Part shown: piece by piece, positions 1 through 6,501 of the stretch
How positions within the stretch are numbered: position 1 is the stretch's first letter
Layout: each line of letters begins with the position of its first letter
Assembly (NCBI GenBank): GCA_945888535.1
Contig: CAMDAN010000114.1
Coordinates: forward strand, 1-6,936
Length of the DNA stretch: 6,936 bases
Direction: 5' to 3'
Source of the DNA: Bordetella parapertussis
Lineage (GTDB): Bacteria > Pseudomonadota > Gammaproteobacteria > Burkholderiales > Burkholderiaceae_C
The notes under the pieces: model-generated
The model's database searches: none
The model's input: only the letters and a program-made list of their open reading frames with translations
Told to the model about the DNA's origin: nothing
Position numbers and translations under genes: made by a program

Positions 1-176
1 TCTTTTTCGAACTGCGCCAACAGGGGCTTAGGGATAGCAAACGAGCTGTGGGTTAAAACCCGTAACTCCACCGGTGGATCCGCTGCAAGAGAAGCAGAGC
101 TGACAGTAACTGCAAGCGCTGCTGCGATCAAAGTAGGTTTGGTGCGCCGAAACAAAGAAAAAATGCCGTGGTTCAT
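1..176 (-). CDS. thiB: Thiamine ABC transporter substrate-binding protein, N-terminal part (cut by window edge)
   Basis: The first 58 codons of a secreted binding protein are visible; the rest lies beyond base 1. Residues 1-31 form a Sec signal peptide: a charged start with Arg10, Arg11 and Lys13, a hydrophobic core at about 15-25, and a likely cleavage site after Ala31 in SASLA|ADPP. The mature start, with VELRVLTHSSFAIPKPLLAQ from residue 36, resembles thiamine-binding proteins of the ThiB/TbpA type in betaproteobacteria. Such proteins capture thiamine or its phosphates in the periplasm and deliver them to an inner-membrane permease and ATPase, not visible here. The TPP riboswitch just upstream on the same strand strongly supports a thiamine role. 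I chose the ATG at 176 because GAGG lies about six bases before it; an in-frame ATG at 188 would add four residues (MRLT). A longer overlapping open frame at 28-243 is a shadow with no protein-like features. The family is inferred from a short fragment, so another thiamine-precursor binder is possible. Confidence 0.78.
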   Translation of the reverse strand, partial: MNHGIFSLFRRTKPTLIAAALAVTVSSASLAADPPVELRVLTHSSFAIPKPLLAQFEK

Positions 177-259
177 AGTAAGCCTCATAACGTTTCAAAA
201 AATCCAGGCGGACGCATGAAACGAAAGAGCCCCCAGAACGCACGGCATCTCTTCCCCAT

Positions 260-340
260 CACACTTCCTACGCTGGCATGACCCAGATCAGGTTCATGGG
301 GTATTTCTCAGTCCTGCTAACGCAAGACACCCCCGGTGAA
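260..340 (-). ncRNA. TPP riboswitch (THI element)
   Basis: Read on the minus strand, the conserved TPP aptamer is present with all its main helices. P2 is GGGGT (333-329) with ACCCC (302-298). P3 is GTCTTGC (328-322) with GCAGGAC (317-311) around a GTTA loop. The conserved CTGAGA and AATACCC segment follows P3. P4 is CCT (292-290) with AGG (269-267), and P5 is CTGG (286-283) with CCAG (276-273). The segment CCTGATCTGG followed by ATGCCAGCGTAGG is the THI-box hallmark. P1 is short, with CAC pairing GTG at the outer ends, so the exact boundaries are approximate. The aptamer binds thiamine pyrophosphate and normally lowers expression of the downstream gene, here thiB, whose start is about 85 bases further on. 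The stretch between aptamer and start has no obvious GC-rich terminator, so control of translation is more likely than attenuation; that last point is inference. Confidence 0.96.
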
Positions 341-346
341 GGCGTG

Positions 347-352
347 ATCATA
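347..352 (-). promoter_or_regulatory. Candidate -10 box for the riboswitch-thiB transcript
   Basis: On the minus strand TATGAT (five of six matches to TATAAT) lies so that transcription would begin near 340, right at the 5' edge of the riboswitch. The -35 side is poor: a run of T residues sits at the right spacing, and a TTGAGC lies too close. The position relative to the aptamer is the main support. Confidence 0.4.
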
Positions 353-401
353 GCCTAATGCCAAGCTCAAAAAAAGTTTCGTGTTTATCGACTTACTTCG
401 C

Positions 402-431
402 TTGTAGACTCAGCTAAGCACCCCATATAAA
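402..431 (+). promoter_or_regulatory. Candidate promoter for the ABC exporter, placed at its start codon
   Basis: TATAAA at 426-431 matches the -10 consensus in five of six bases. TTGTAG at 402-407 is a weak -35 with an 18-base spacer. The predicted first transcribed base is about 437-438, at the ATG itself, which would give a leaderless mRNA. The lack of any purine-rich ribosome binding site before 437 agrees with this, but the -35 is poor and the whole call is inference. Confidence 0.35.
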
Positions 432-436
432 AGCCC

Positions 437-2212
437 ATGACAACTGAACGCCCCAAATCTCAAAGCCCTAAATCGCTCTCAGGCCTCATGCCTTTTTTAA
501 AACCCTACCGGGGGCGAATTGGTTTAGCGCTTTTGTTTTTAGTCTTGGCTGCCGCAGCCACCTTGGCTTTCCCACTCGCGCTTCGTAGCTTGATAGACGG
601 CGGCTTGGTACAAAACGACAAGGGCGCGCAGATGATGGCCATGCAAGAACACTTTGTTCTGCTCTTTGGGGTGGCTACCGCTTTGGGTCTTTTTTCAGCA
701 GCACGTTTTTACATGGTGAGCTGGTTGGGCGAGCGCGTCACAGCGGACTTACGTACTGCGGTTTACCAACACGTGATGCACCAAAGCCCTGAGTTTTTTG
801 AAACGACACAAACCGGCGAAGTTCTCTCGCGCCTGTCTGCTGACACGACGCTGGTTCAGACTGTTGTCGGCTCCTCCTTGAGTATGGGTTTACGCAACGC
901 AGTCATGGGCTTGGGTGCATTGGGTGTTTTGGTGTGGACAAACCCCTTGGTGATGTTGCAGGTTTTGGTGGTGTTGGTCCTGATTATTTTGCCAAGCCTT
1001 TGGTTTGGACGCCGGGTTCGTAAACTTTCTCGCGCCAGCCAAGACCGCATTGCTGACTCCAGCGCCATTGCCGCCGAAGTGTTGAATGCGATTCCGGTCG
1101 TCCAAAGCTATACCGCCGAAGACCGGGAGTCAGCGCGTTTTACCGTTTCGACCGACAACGCCTTTGACACCGCAGTGCGTCGAAGTCTCGCCCGCTCGGT
1201 CTTGGTAGCGTTCATCATCATTGCGACGTCGGCCGCATTGCTTTGGGGCTTATACCAAGGAACCCAAGCCGTTGTCGCTGGCCGCATCAGCGCGGGTGAT
1301 TTGGGTCAAACCGTGGTTTACGTGATTATTTTGGCCAGTGCGTTTGCTGTTTTGGGTGAGGTTTACGGTGACTTGTTACGCGCAGCGGGTGCGACCGAGC
1401 GGTTAATGGAACTTCTGAACACCCGCTCTCCCATTAGCTCACCCGCAAATCCTCGTGTGGCCACCATGCCAGCCGCTGGCAGCGCGGTGGAGTTTGCCGG
1501 TCTCGCGTTCAACTACCCCTCGCGCCCTTTGCAACAGGCGCTCGAAAATTTCAGTTTGAAAATTCAACCGGGACAAACCGTTGCCATTGTGGGCCCTAGC
1601 GGTGCAGGTAAAAGTACGGTGTTTCAACTCTTGCTGCGTTTTTACGATGCGCAATCGGGTCATATCGTTTTAGACGGTGTGCAGACACAGGCCATGTCCT
1701 TGCATGCGCTTCGCCAACGCATTGGCATCGTCCCCCAAGACGCGGTTATTTTTTCAAGCAGTGCGCTGGAAAATATTCGCTACGGGAAGCCTGAAGCGAC
1801 CGATATGGAGGTCAAAGCCGCAGCAAAAGCCGCTTTTGCACACGAATTCATTACGGCCCTTCCCGAAGGCTACGACACGTTTTTAGGCGAACGCGGATTG
1901 CGCTTGTCCGGCGGTCAACGCCAACGCATTGCGATTGCCCGCGCCATGTTGAAAAACCCACCGTTGCTTTTACTTGATGAGGCGACCAGCGCCCTTGACG
2001 CAGAGAGTGAAAGGATGGTTCAAGCTGCGCTGGATTCAGCCATGCGCGACCGAACCACCATTGTGATTGCCCATCGCCTTGCCACGGTTCAAAAAGCCGA
2101 TGTGATTGTGGTCCTAGACCACGGAAAACTCGTCGAGCAAGGGACCCATGCAGAATTGGTAGCGCGTGGCGGGGTTTATGCCGGACTGGCCGCACTGCAG
2201 TTCAATGCTTAA
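437..2212 (+). CDS. ABC exporter half-transporter, fused permease and ATPase (MsbA-related, TIGR02204-like)
   Basis: This 591-residue protein is a complete type IV ABC exporter half that should work as a homodimer in the inner membrane. Residues about 20-320 form the six-helix membrane domain, including the family-typical stretches FYMVSWLGERVTADLR and FGRRVRKLSRASQDRIADSS. The nucleotide-binding domain follows: A-loop Tyr360, Walker A GPSGAGKST at 386-394 with Lys392, Q-loop Gln434, signature LSGGQ at 490-494, Walker B ending in Asp514 with catalytic Glu515, and switch His546. All residues needed for ATP hydrolysis are present. The sequence resembles the MsbA-related permease/ATP-binding proteins of TIGR02204 more than true lipid A flippase MsbA; the substrate is unknown and could be a lipid, drug or peptide. 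No ribosome binding site precedes the ATG at 437; Met18 (488) is an alternative start with a weak AGG before it. The gene stands alone, diverging from thiB, with 120 bases before gdhA. Confidence 0.95.
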   Translation: MTTERPKSQSPKSLSGLMPFLKPYRGRIGLALLFLVLAAAATLAFPLALRSLIDGGLVQNDKGAQMMAMQEHFVLLFGVATALGLFSAARFYMVSWLGERVTADLRTAVYQHVMHQSPEFFETTQTGEVLSRLSADTTLVQTVVGSSLSMGLRNAVMGLGALGVLVWTNPLVMLQVLVVLVLIILPSLWFGRRVRKLSRASQDRIADSSAIAAEVLNAIPVVQSYTAEDRESARFTVSTDNAFDTAVRRSLARSVLVAFIIIATSAALLWGLYQGTQAVVAGRISAGDLGQTVVYVIILASAFAVLGEVYGDLLRAAGATERLMELLNTRSPISSPANPRVATMPAAGSAVEFAGLAFNYPSRPLQQALENFSLKIQPGQTVAIVGPSGAGKSTVFQLLLRFYDAQSGHIVLDGVQTQAMSLHALRQRIGIVPQDAVIFSSSALENIRYGKPEATDMEVKAAAKAAFAHEFITALPEGYDTFLGERGLRLSGGQRQRIAIARAMLKNPPLLLLDEATSALDAESERMVQAALDSAMRDRTTIVIAHRLATVQKADVIVVLDHGKLVEQGTHAELVARGGVYAGLAALQFNA

Positions 2213-2269
2213 TTTGGCTCCAATTTTCATGGTTATCCATTTTTTGCATAGTTAAGAAACGAGTTGGCC

Positions 2270-2299
2270 TTGGACAACTGAAAAAGGCAAGACTACATT
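2270..2299 (+). promoter_or_regulatory. Weak candidate promoter for gdhA
   Basis: TTGGAC at 2270-2275 and TACATT at 2294-2299, separated by 18 bases, would start transcription around 2306, within the left arm of the hairpin that precedes gdhA. Both boxes match the consensus only partly, so this is a guess from position; if the start is that far downstream, the hairpin would be partly lost from the transcript. Confidence 0.22.
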
Positions 2300-2301
2300 G
2301 C

Positions 2302-2330
2302 AGGCACTTTAACTAATACCTTAGGTGCCT
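2302..2330 (+). promoter_or_regulatory. Bulged hairpin covering the gdhA ribosome binding site
   Basis: AGGCAC (2302-2307) pairs perfectly with GTGCCT (2325-2330), and inside it CTAA (2313-2316) pairs with TTAG (2321-2324) around a TACC loop, leaving TTTAA (2308-2312) as a bulge on the left side only. The likely Shine-Dalgarno bases, AGG of TTAGGTG at 2323-2325, lie seven bases before the ATG at 2333 and are entirely within the right arm. It is not a terminator, since only three T residues follow before the start codon. A role in limiting translation of gdhA is inference. Confidence 0.5.
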
Positions 2331-2332
2331 TT

Positions 2333-3610
2333 ATGTCTCACGCTGTTCCGAGTTATTTGCAAGCCGACCACCTTGGACCATGGGGGGTTTATTTACAACA
2401 GGTCGACCGGGTCATCCCCTACCTGGGTCATCTCGCGCGGTGGGCAGAAACTTTAAAGCGTCCCAAGCGGGCCTTGATTGTGGATGTACCGATTCAAATG
2501 GACGATGGAACGGTTGCGCATTTCGAAGGCTACCGGGTTCAACACAACACGTCGCGCGGACCAGGCAAAGGCGGCGTGCGCTTTCACCAAGACGTTACGC
2601 TGTCAGAAGTGATGGCGCTCTCGGCTTGGATGTCTATTAAAAATGCGGCTGTCAACGTTCCCTACGGTGGCGCTAAGGGTGGCATCCGTGTGAATCCTAA
2701 AAACCTATCGATCGGCGAACTCGAGCGCATGACGCGACGCTACACCAGTGAAATTGGAATCATCATTGGGCCCACCAAAGACATTCCCGCGCCTGACGTG
2801 AATACCAATGAGCAAACGATGGCTTGGATGATGGACACCTATTCCATGAACGAAGGCGCCACAGCCACCGGTGTAGTCACTGGTAAGCCAATTGACTTGG
2901 GCGGATCGCTCGGACGTCGGGAAGCAACAGGACGGGGCGTCTATACCGTGGGGGTAGAGGCAGCCAAACACATCGGGTTAGACATTGGCAGTTCAAAAAT
3001 CGCGGTGCAGGGCTTTGGCAATGTAGGCGGTATTGCTGCCAAACTTTTTGCGCAAGCGGGGGCCAAGATCGTCGCAGTTCAAGACCATGGCGGAACTGTT
3101 GCCAAAGCATCGGGCCTCGATGTCAACGCGCTACTATTGCATGTTGCGAACACGGGCAGCGTGGCCGGCTTCGCTTTAGCCGATGTGTTACCGGACGAGG
3201 ATTTCTGGGGAATTGCGTGTGATATTTTGATACCCGCTGCCCTAGAGCAACAGATCACTGAAACCAATGCCCACCGTATTCAAGCCCGCATGGTGATTGA
3301 AGGTGCCAATGGGCCCACTACGCCGCAGGCTGATGATATTTTGCAAGACCGAGGTATCTTAGTGGTCCCAGACGTCATCGCCAACGCAGGCGGCGTCACG
3401 GTGAGTTACTTTGAATGGGTTCAGGATTTTTCGAGCTTTTTCTGGAGCGAAGATGAGATCAATTCGCGCTTGGTTCGAATCATGAAAGAGGCGTTTGCCG
3501 TGGTGTGGCAAGTAGGGCTTGACCACAAAGTGAGTTTGCGCACTGCAACCTTTATTGTTGGATGCAAGCGCATCTTGCATGCCCGCGAACTCCGGGACTT
3601 GTACCCCTGA
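2333..3610 (+). CDS. gdhA: Glutamate dehydrogenase (Glu/Leu/Phe/Val dehydrogenase family), probably NAD-dependent
   Basis: This 425-residue cytoplasmic enzyme would reversibly deaminate L-glutamate to 2-oxoglutarate and ammonium, linking amino-acid breakdown to the TCA cycle. Its length fits the small hexameric family. The N-terminal substrate domain carries the three family lysines: Lys79 in [10 protein letters not shown], Lys103 in WMSIKNA, and the catalytic Lys115 in YGGAKGGI. Asp155 in IPAPDVNTN is the expected catalytic acid. The C-terminal Rossmann domain has GFGNVG at 227-232, and Asp251 lies near the end of the second strand, where an acidic residue usually favours NAD over NADP. The segment [17 protein letters not shown] is typical of catabolic glutamate dehydrogenases rather than leucine or phenylalanine dehydrogenases. 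The ATG at 2333 has AGG seven bases upstream, buried in a hairpin. The gene faces DUF1178 with only five bases between the stops. Cofactor choice is inferred and a broader substrate range cannot be excluded. Confidence 0.93.
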   Translation: MSHAVPSYLQADHLGPWGVYLQQVDRVIPYLGHLARWAETLKRPKRALIVDVPIQMDDGTVAHFEGYRVQHNTSRGPGKGGVRFHQDVTLSEVMALSAWMSIKNAAVNVPYGGAKGGIRVNPKNLSIGELERMTRRYTSEIGIIIGPTKDIPAPDVNTNEQTMAWMMDTYSMNEGATATGVVTGKPIDLGGSLGRREATGRGVYTVGVEAAKHIGLDIGSSKIAVQGFGNVGGIAAKLFAQAGAKIVAVQDHGGTVAKASGLDVNALLLHVANTGSVAGFALADVLPDEDFWGIACDILIPAALEQQITETNAHRIQARMVIEGANGPTTPQADDILQDRGILVVPDVIANAGGVTVSYFEWVQDFSSFFWSEDEINSRLVRIMKEAFAVVWQVGLDHKVSLRTATFIVGCKRILHARELRDLYP

Positions 3611-3615
3611 AACGG

Positions 3616-4074
3616 CTATTGCAAAGGCTCCTTAAGAGCATCAGGTAAGACGAGGGGCATCACAGCGATGCCCTCTTCAAGAAGATCACGGGTTTCTTGC
3701 GCAGTAGCTTGGCCACGAATTCCATGCTCTGGGACTTCGCCATAATGGATTTTTCTCGCCTCTTCGGCAAATCGGTTTCCAACGTCAGACGTATTGGCAA
3801 TCATGGCTCTGGCCATCGCCATCCAAGCGCTAGTTAAATCAGGGTTGGCAGGTGCAGCTACCGCGGTGGTCGCTTCGCTTGTTTTTTCAAAAGCAGATTC
3901 CCGTGGGTTGGATAAATTCAAGCGCGGTGCACTGAGCTTTTTCGTGACCTTGGCATCAGCGCACATGGGGCACTGAACCAAAGCGCGTTCGCATTGCGAA
4001 ACAAAGTCTTCTTCCGAGCCGAACCAACCCTCAAAGGTATGGCCTTGGCTACACTCCAGATCAAGGACTTTCAT
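3616..4074 (-). CDS. DUF1178 family protein with N-terminal zinc-ribbon-like motif
   Basis: This 152-residue soluble protein of unknown function matches the DUF1178 pattern: it opens with MKVLDLECSQGHTFEGWF, followed by CPMC. Cys8, His12, Cys28, Cys35 and Cys38 are candidate metal ligands, resembling the small zinc ribbons of FmdB-like proteins. A variable, Ala-rich linker (about 65-82) separates this from a conserved C-terminal part containing RKIHYGEVPEHGIRGQAT at about 107-124. The start is fixed by a four-base ATGA overlap with the stop of the Nudix gene, which implies translational coupling; no good ribosome binding site is seen. It is the last gene of the minus-strand run and its stop lies five bases from the gdhA stop. 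Metal binding is inferred from the motif; no reaction can be assigned. Confidence 0.9.
   Translation of the reverse strand: MKVLDLECSQGHTFEGWFGSEEDFVSQCERALVQCPMCADAKVTKKLSAPRLNLSNPRESAFEKTSEATTAVAAPANPDLTSAWMAMARAMIANTSDVGNRFAEEARKIHYGEVPEHGIRGQATAQETRDLLEEGIAVMPLVLPDALKEPLQ
3652..3675. other. Strong hairpin inside the 3' end of the DUF1178 gene, just past the gdhA stop
   Basis: GAGGGGCATC (3652-3661) and GATGCCCTC (3667-3675) form a nine-pair stem with one bulged G and a five-base loop. It starts about 42 bases beyond the gdhA stop and ends 34 bases before the DUF1178 stop. No T-run follows on either strand, so it is not a standard intrinsic terminator. It might still mark a 3' end or slow polymerases from both sides. 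Confidence 0.4.
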
Positions 4075-4658
4075 GCTGCGTTTTGCCAGTCAAGCGGCCA
4101 AGCGCCACTTAGAAAATTTTGTAACCAGAGTACACCCGTCAGCGTTTTTGCATCGGTCACACGTCCATCGCGGCACCATTGCAAAAGCTCATCTGGCTTT
4201 GCCGTAATAACATCTAAAAACTCGCCAGAATCGAGCTTGCGCTCACCCAAAGTGAGGCCACGCGCAAACCAAATATCGATGGTTTCGGTGGAGTAAGAAA
4301 TAACAGGATGAAGAACACCCGCACGTGCCCACTGGGTTGCGCGGTAACCCGTTTCCTCCATCAATTCACGTTGCGCACACGCCAACACAGATTCGTTGGC
4401 TTCTAGCTTTCCCGCAGGAAATTCAACCATAACGCGGTCGACCGGGTATCGGAATTGGCGCTCCAATACAACCCGCACCGAGCCGTCTGCGTCTAAGAGC
4501 AAGGGGATGACCATCACAGCCCCAGGGTGAACAATGAATTCGCGGTGGGTAGTGGTTCCATCAGGCAAGGTGACGGTATCGCTAAAGGCGTGTAAAAAAC
4601 TGCCTTTTAGGATTTCTTGGCGCGATTGCCGAATTTCACGCAAATGGTTGTCCGCCAT
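4071..4658 (-). CDS. Nudix hydrolase, probably ADP-ribose pyrophosphatase type
   Basis: This 195-residue cytoplasmic protein has a perfect Nudix box (GX5EX7REUXEEXGU) at residues 83-105, with Gly83, Glu89, Arg97-Glu98, Glu101-Glu102 and Gly104 in place; the glutamates bind the catalytic Mg2+. The N-terminal strands, the segment VLERQFRYPVDRVMVEFPAG before the box, and Pro118 about 13 residues beyond it are typical of ADP-ribose and sugar-nucleotide pyrophosphatases of the NudF/YffH group, which split X-ribose diphosphates into AMP and a ribose phosphate. ADP-ribose, GDP-mannose or other nucleoside diphosphate sugars are all possible substrates; none can be fixed from the sequence. The gene follows DUF2818 by 12 bases and overlaps DUF1178 by ATGA. 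There is no clear ribosome binding site, so its translation may depend on read-in from upstream genes. Housecleaning of ADP-ribose near a NADH-using operon is a reasonable guess only. Confidence 0.93.
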   Translation of the reverse strand: MADNHLREIRQSRQEILKGSFLHAFSDTVTLPDGTTTHREFIVHPGAVMVIPLLLDADGSVRVVLERQFRYPVDRVMVEFPAGKLEANESVLACAQRELMEETGYRATQWARAGVLHPVISYSTETIDIWFARGLTLGERKLDSGEFLDVITAKPDELLQWCRDGRVTDAKTLTGVLWLQNFLSGAWPLDWQNAA

Positions 4659-4670
4659 GGTGGTGCCGGT

Positions 4671-4973
4671 CTAGTTGTTGTGTTTGAGTAAATAACGGTA
4701 CACAAAACCGGGAAACGCCAGTGTCACGAACAGCGTTCCAGTGATGGCGTAAAACTCCCAGCCTTGGGGAGCGATTTGCCCGTAGGCTTGTTCTAGCAAT
4801 AACCCTGCGCCTCCAACAAGCCCATAAAAAAACACGAGTTCCAGCAAACGAAGACCCAAACTTTTGGGTTTGATCACTTTAACAATACCTAATATGCGCT
4901 GGGTTAAAAAAGGCGTGTTTGCTAAGAGCAATGACAAAGCAACAAGAAAAAAAACACCTAGAGAGTGGGACAT
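4671..4973 (-). CDS. DUF2818 family small inner-membrane protein
   Basis: This 100-residue protein is mostly hydrophobic, with likely membrane segments at about 5-24, 44-62 and 74-93. A basic stretch (IVKVIKPKSLGLR, about 30-42) between the first two would be expected on the cytoplasmic side. The pattern SLLLANTPFLTQR near the N-terminus and the ending FPGFVYRYLLKHNN match what I recall of DUF2818, a family found mainly in betaproteobacteria beside nuoN. Its function is unknown. It starts 15 bases after the nuoN stop and ends 12 bases before the Nudix gene, so it is almost certainly in the nuo transcript. A role in assembly or stability of complex I is suggested by position only; it has none of the known NuoA/H/J/K features. 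The ribosome binding site is weak (AAGGG about 12 bases upstream, overlapping the nuoN stop). Confidence 0.9.
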   Translation of the reverse strand: MSHSLGVFFLVALSLLLANTPFLTQRILGIVKVIKPKSLGLRLLELVFFYGLVGGAGLLLEQAYGQIAPQGWEFYAITGTLFVTLAFPGFVYRYLLKHNN

Positions 4974-4988
4974 AGAACGCCCAAACCC

Positions 4989-6476
4989 TTAGGTTCCAAG
5001 CATTTGCAAAATGGATTGTGCAGACAAAGCCATCAAACCGGCTGGGAACAAGCCCAGCAGCAAAACCAACGCACCGTTGATACACAAGACCACGCGAACA
5101 TCGGTGCGGGCAACAATTTTGCTTGCGGTAATAGGCTCATCGAAATACATCACTTTGACAACGCGCAGGTAGTAAAACGCGCCGACCAAGGACATCATCA
5201 CAGCAAAAATAGCGAAACCCAAGTGCAACAACTGACCCGAAGCAATCAAGGCTTGCAAGACCGACAACTTGGCATAAAAACCAACCATCGGAGGAATGCC
5301 AGCAAGCGAGAACATACACGCAGCCATCACACCCGCGTACAAGGGACTTATTTGGTTCAGGCCCGCAAAGTCTGTGATTTCTTCACTCTCGAAACCATCA
5401 CGTGCCAACAACATGATTACCCCAAAACTGGCTAAGGTGGTCAGAACGTAGGTAATGACATAGAACATCGCAGAGCTATACGCATTAGCAGCAGAGAGTG
5501 GGTTGCCATTGATCACGCCCGACATCACGCCAATCAGGACAAATCCCATTTGGGAAATAGTTGAAAAAGCCAACATCCGTTTGATATTGGTTTGCGCGAT
5601 AGCAGCAAGGTTCCCGATAAAAAGCGATGCAATGGATAGCAGCATCAGCATTTGCTGCCAGTCAATGGCCAAAGGCAGCATGCCCTCCACCAACAAACGC
5701 ATGGTGATTGCAAATGCAGCCAATTTAGGTGCGCCGCCAATCATCAAGGTAACCGCCGTGGGTGCGCCTTGGTAGACGTCAGGAATCCACATATGAAAAG
5801 GAACGACGCCGAGTTTGAAAGCCAATCCGGCCACAATAAATACCAAACCAAAAACCAATACCTGGTGGCGGACTTGGCCAGAAACAATCGCCTTGAACAC
5901 CGCGTTGATATCAAGTGAGCCTGTCGCCCCATAAAGCATGGACATGCCATAAAGCAAGAAGCCCGATGCCATCGCGCCCAACACAAAGTATTTCATTGCG
6001 GCCTCAATGGCTGCGGGGTGGTCGCGGCGCAAGGCCACCAAGGCATAGCTCGAGAGTGTCAGCAACTCTAAGCCCATGTAGATCACGAGAAAATTATTTC
6101 CCGAAATCATGATGAACATACCTAACAAGGCAAAGAGGCCCAAGGTAAACAACTCACCGCCTCGCAACATGTCACGCGAGGCCGCGTAAGGTCGGCCATA
6201 CACCAAGGTCACCATCACAGCTATAGCCGAGAAACACTTGAGCCAAGCAGCCATGGTGTCGGCAACCACCATATTGCCAAAGCCGTACATGGTCATTCCG
6301 CTACTGGCGTACAAGGCTTCGATCAATGCGACGACGCCTAGGGTGATGAGCGTCAGTGCATACGTCAAGGGGCGCAAGAGGCTTTGGGCTCTCAGGTCCA
6401 AGAGCGCAATCGCGCACGCCATGACCAGCAATATGGCCTCAGGGAAAATAGCAACCCAAGTGATTTGGTCAATCAT
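4989..6476 (-). CDS. nuoN: NADH:quinone oxidoreductase (complex I) subunit N
   Basis: This complete 495-residue, very hydrophobic protein is one of the three antiporter-like subunits of the complex I membrane arm, with about 14 transmembrane helices, and takes part in proton translocation driven by NADH oxidation. Key charged residues of the family are all present: Glu137 in [14 protein letters not shown] (helix 5), Lys221 in [22 protein letters not shown] (helix 7), Lys251 in GAPKLAAF (helix 8), and Lys403 in GFYAKL (helix 12). [16 protein letters not shown] at about 297-312 is also a strong signature. The length is close to the usual NuoN size. The ATG at 6476 is preceded by GAGAGA at 6483-6488, six bases away. 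The gene begins 25 bases after the nuoM stop, the normal end order of bacterial nuo operons (L-M-N), and DUF2818 follows. A 156-codon open frame on the opposite strand (4965-5435) has no protein-like character. Confidence 0.98.
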   Translation of the reverse strand: MIDQITWVAIFPEAILLVMACAIALLDLRAQSLLRPLTYALTLITLGVVALIEALYASSGMTMYGFGNMVVADTMAAWLKCFSAIAVMVTLVYGRPYAASRDMLRGGELFTLGLFALLGMFIMISGNNFLVIYMGLELLTLSSYALVALRRDHPAAIEAAMKYFVLGAMASGFLLYGMSMLYGATGSLDINAVFKAIVSGQVRHQVLVFGLVFIVAGLAFKLGVVPFHMWIPDVYQGAPTAVTLMIGGAPKLAAFAITMRLLVEGMLPLAIDWQQMLMLLSIASLFIGNLAAIAQTNIKRMLAFSTISQMGFVLIGVMSGVINGNPLSAANAYSSAMFYVITYVLTTLASFGVIMLLARDGFESEEITDFAGLNQISPLYAGVMAACMFSLAGIPPMVGFYAKLSVLQALIASGQLLHLGFAIFAVMMSLVGAFYYLRVVKVMYFDEPITASKIVARTDVRVVLCINGALVLLLGLFPAGLMALSAQSILQMLGT

Positions 6477-6501
6477 CGTTCGTCTCTCAATGGTGCAAGC
6501 G

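Noticed and set aside
185..217. A 10-codon minus-strand upstream frame starting at 217 and stopping in TGA that overlaps the ATG at 188
   Set aside because: It could in principle couple translation to thiB, but there is no ribosome binding site before it and such short frames arise by chance.
28..243. A 71-codon minus-strand open frame overlapping the thiB start
   Set aside because: It is Cys- and Ser-rich, resembles no known family, and is out of frame with the thiB signal peptide and binding-protein start, which is far more convincing.
1851..2195. A 114-codon minus-strand open frame opposite the ATPase domain of the exporter
   Set aside because: Antisense shadow of a strongly conserved coding region, with a Trp-, Arg- and His-rich composition and no recognisable domain.
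2262..2279. AGTTG/CAACT inverted repeat downstream of the exporter, considered as a terminator
   Set aside because: Only five pairs with an eight-base loop, followed by A residues instead of T residues on the plus strand, and no T-run on the minus strand.
3628..3640. GCTC-CTTAA-GAGC inverted repeat near the gdhA stop, considered as a bidirectional terminator
   Set aside because: A four-pair stem with no T-run on either side is too weak.
4965..5435. A 156-codon plus-strand open frame opposite the end of nuoN
   Set aside because: It is rich in Gln, His, Asn and Arg, as expected from reading the antisense of a hydrophobic membrane protein gene; no start signal or family resemblance.
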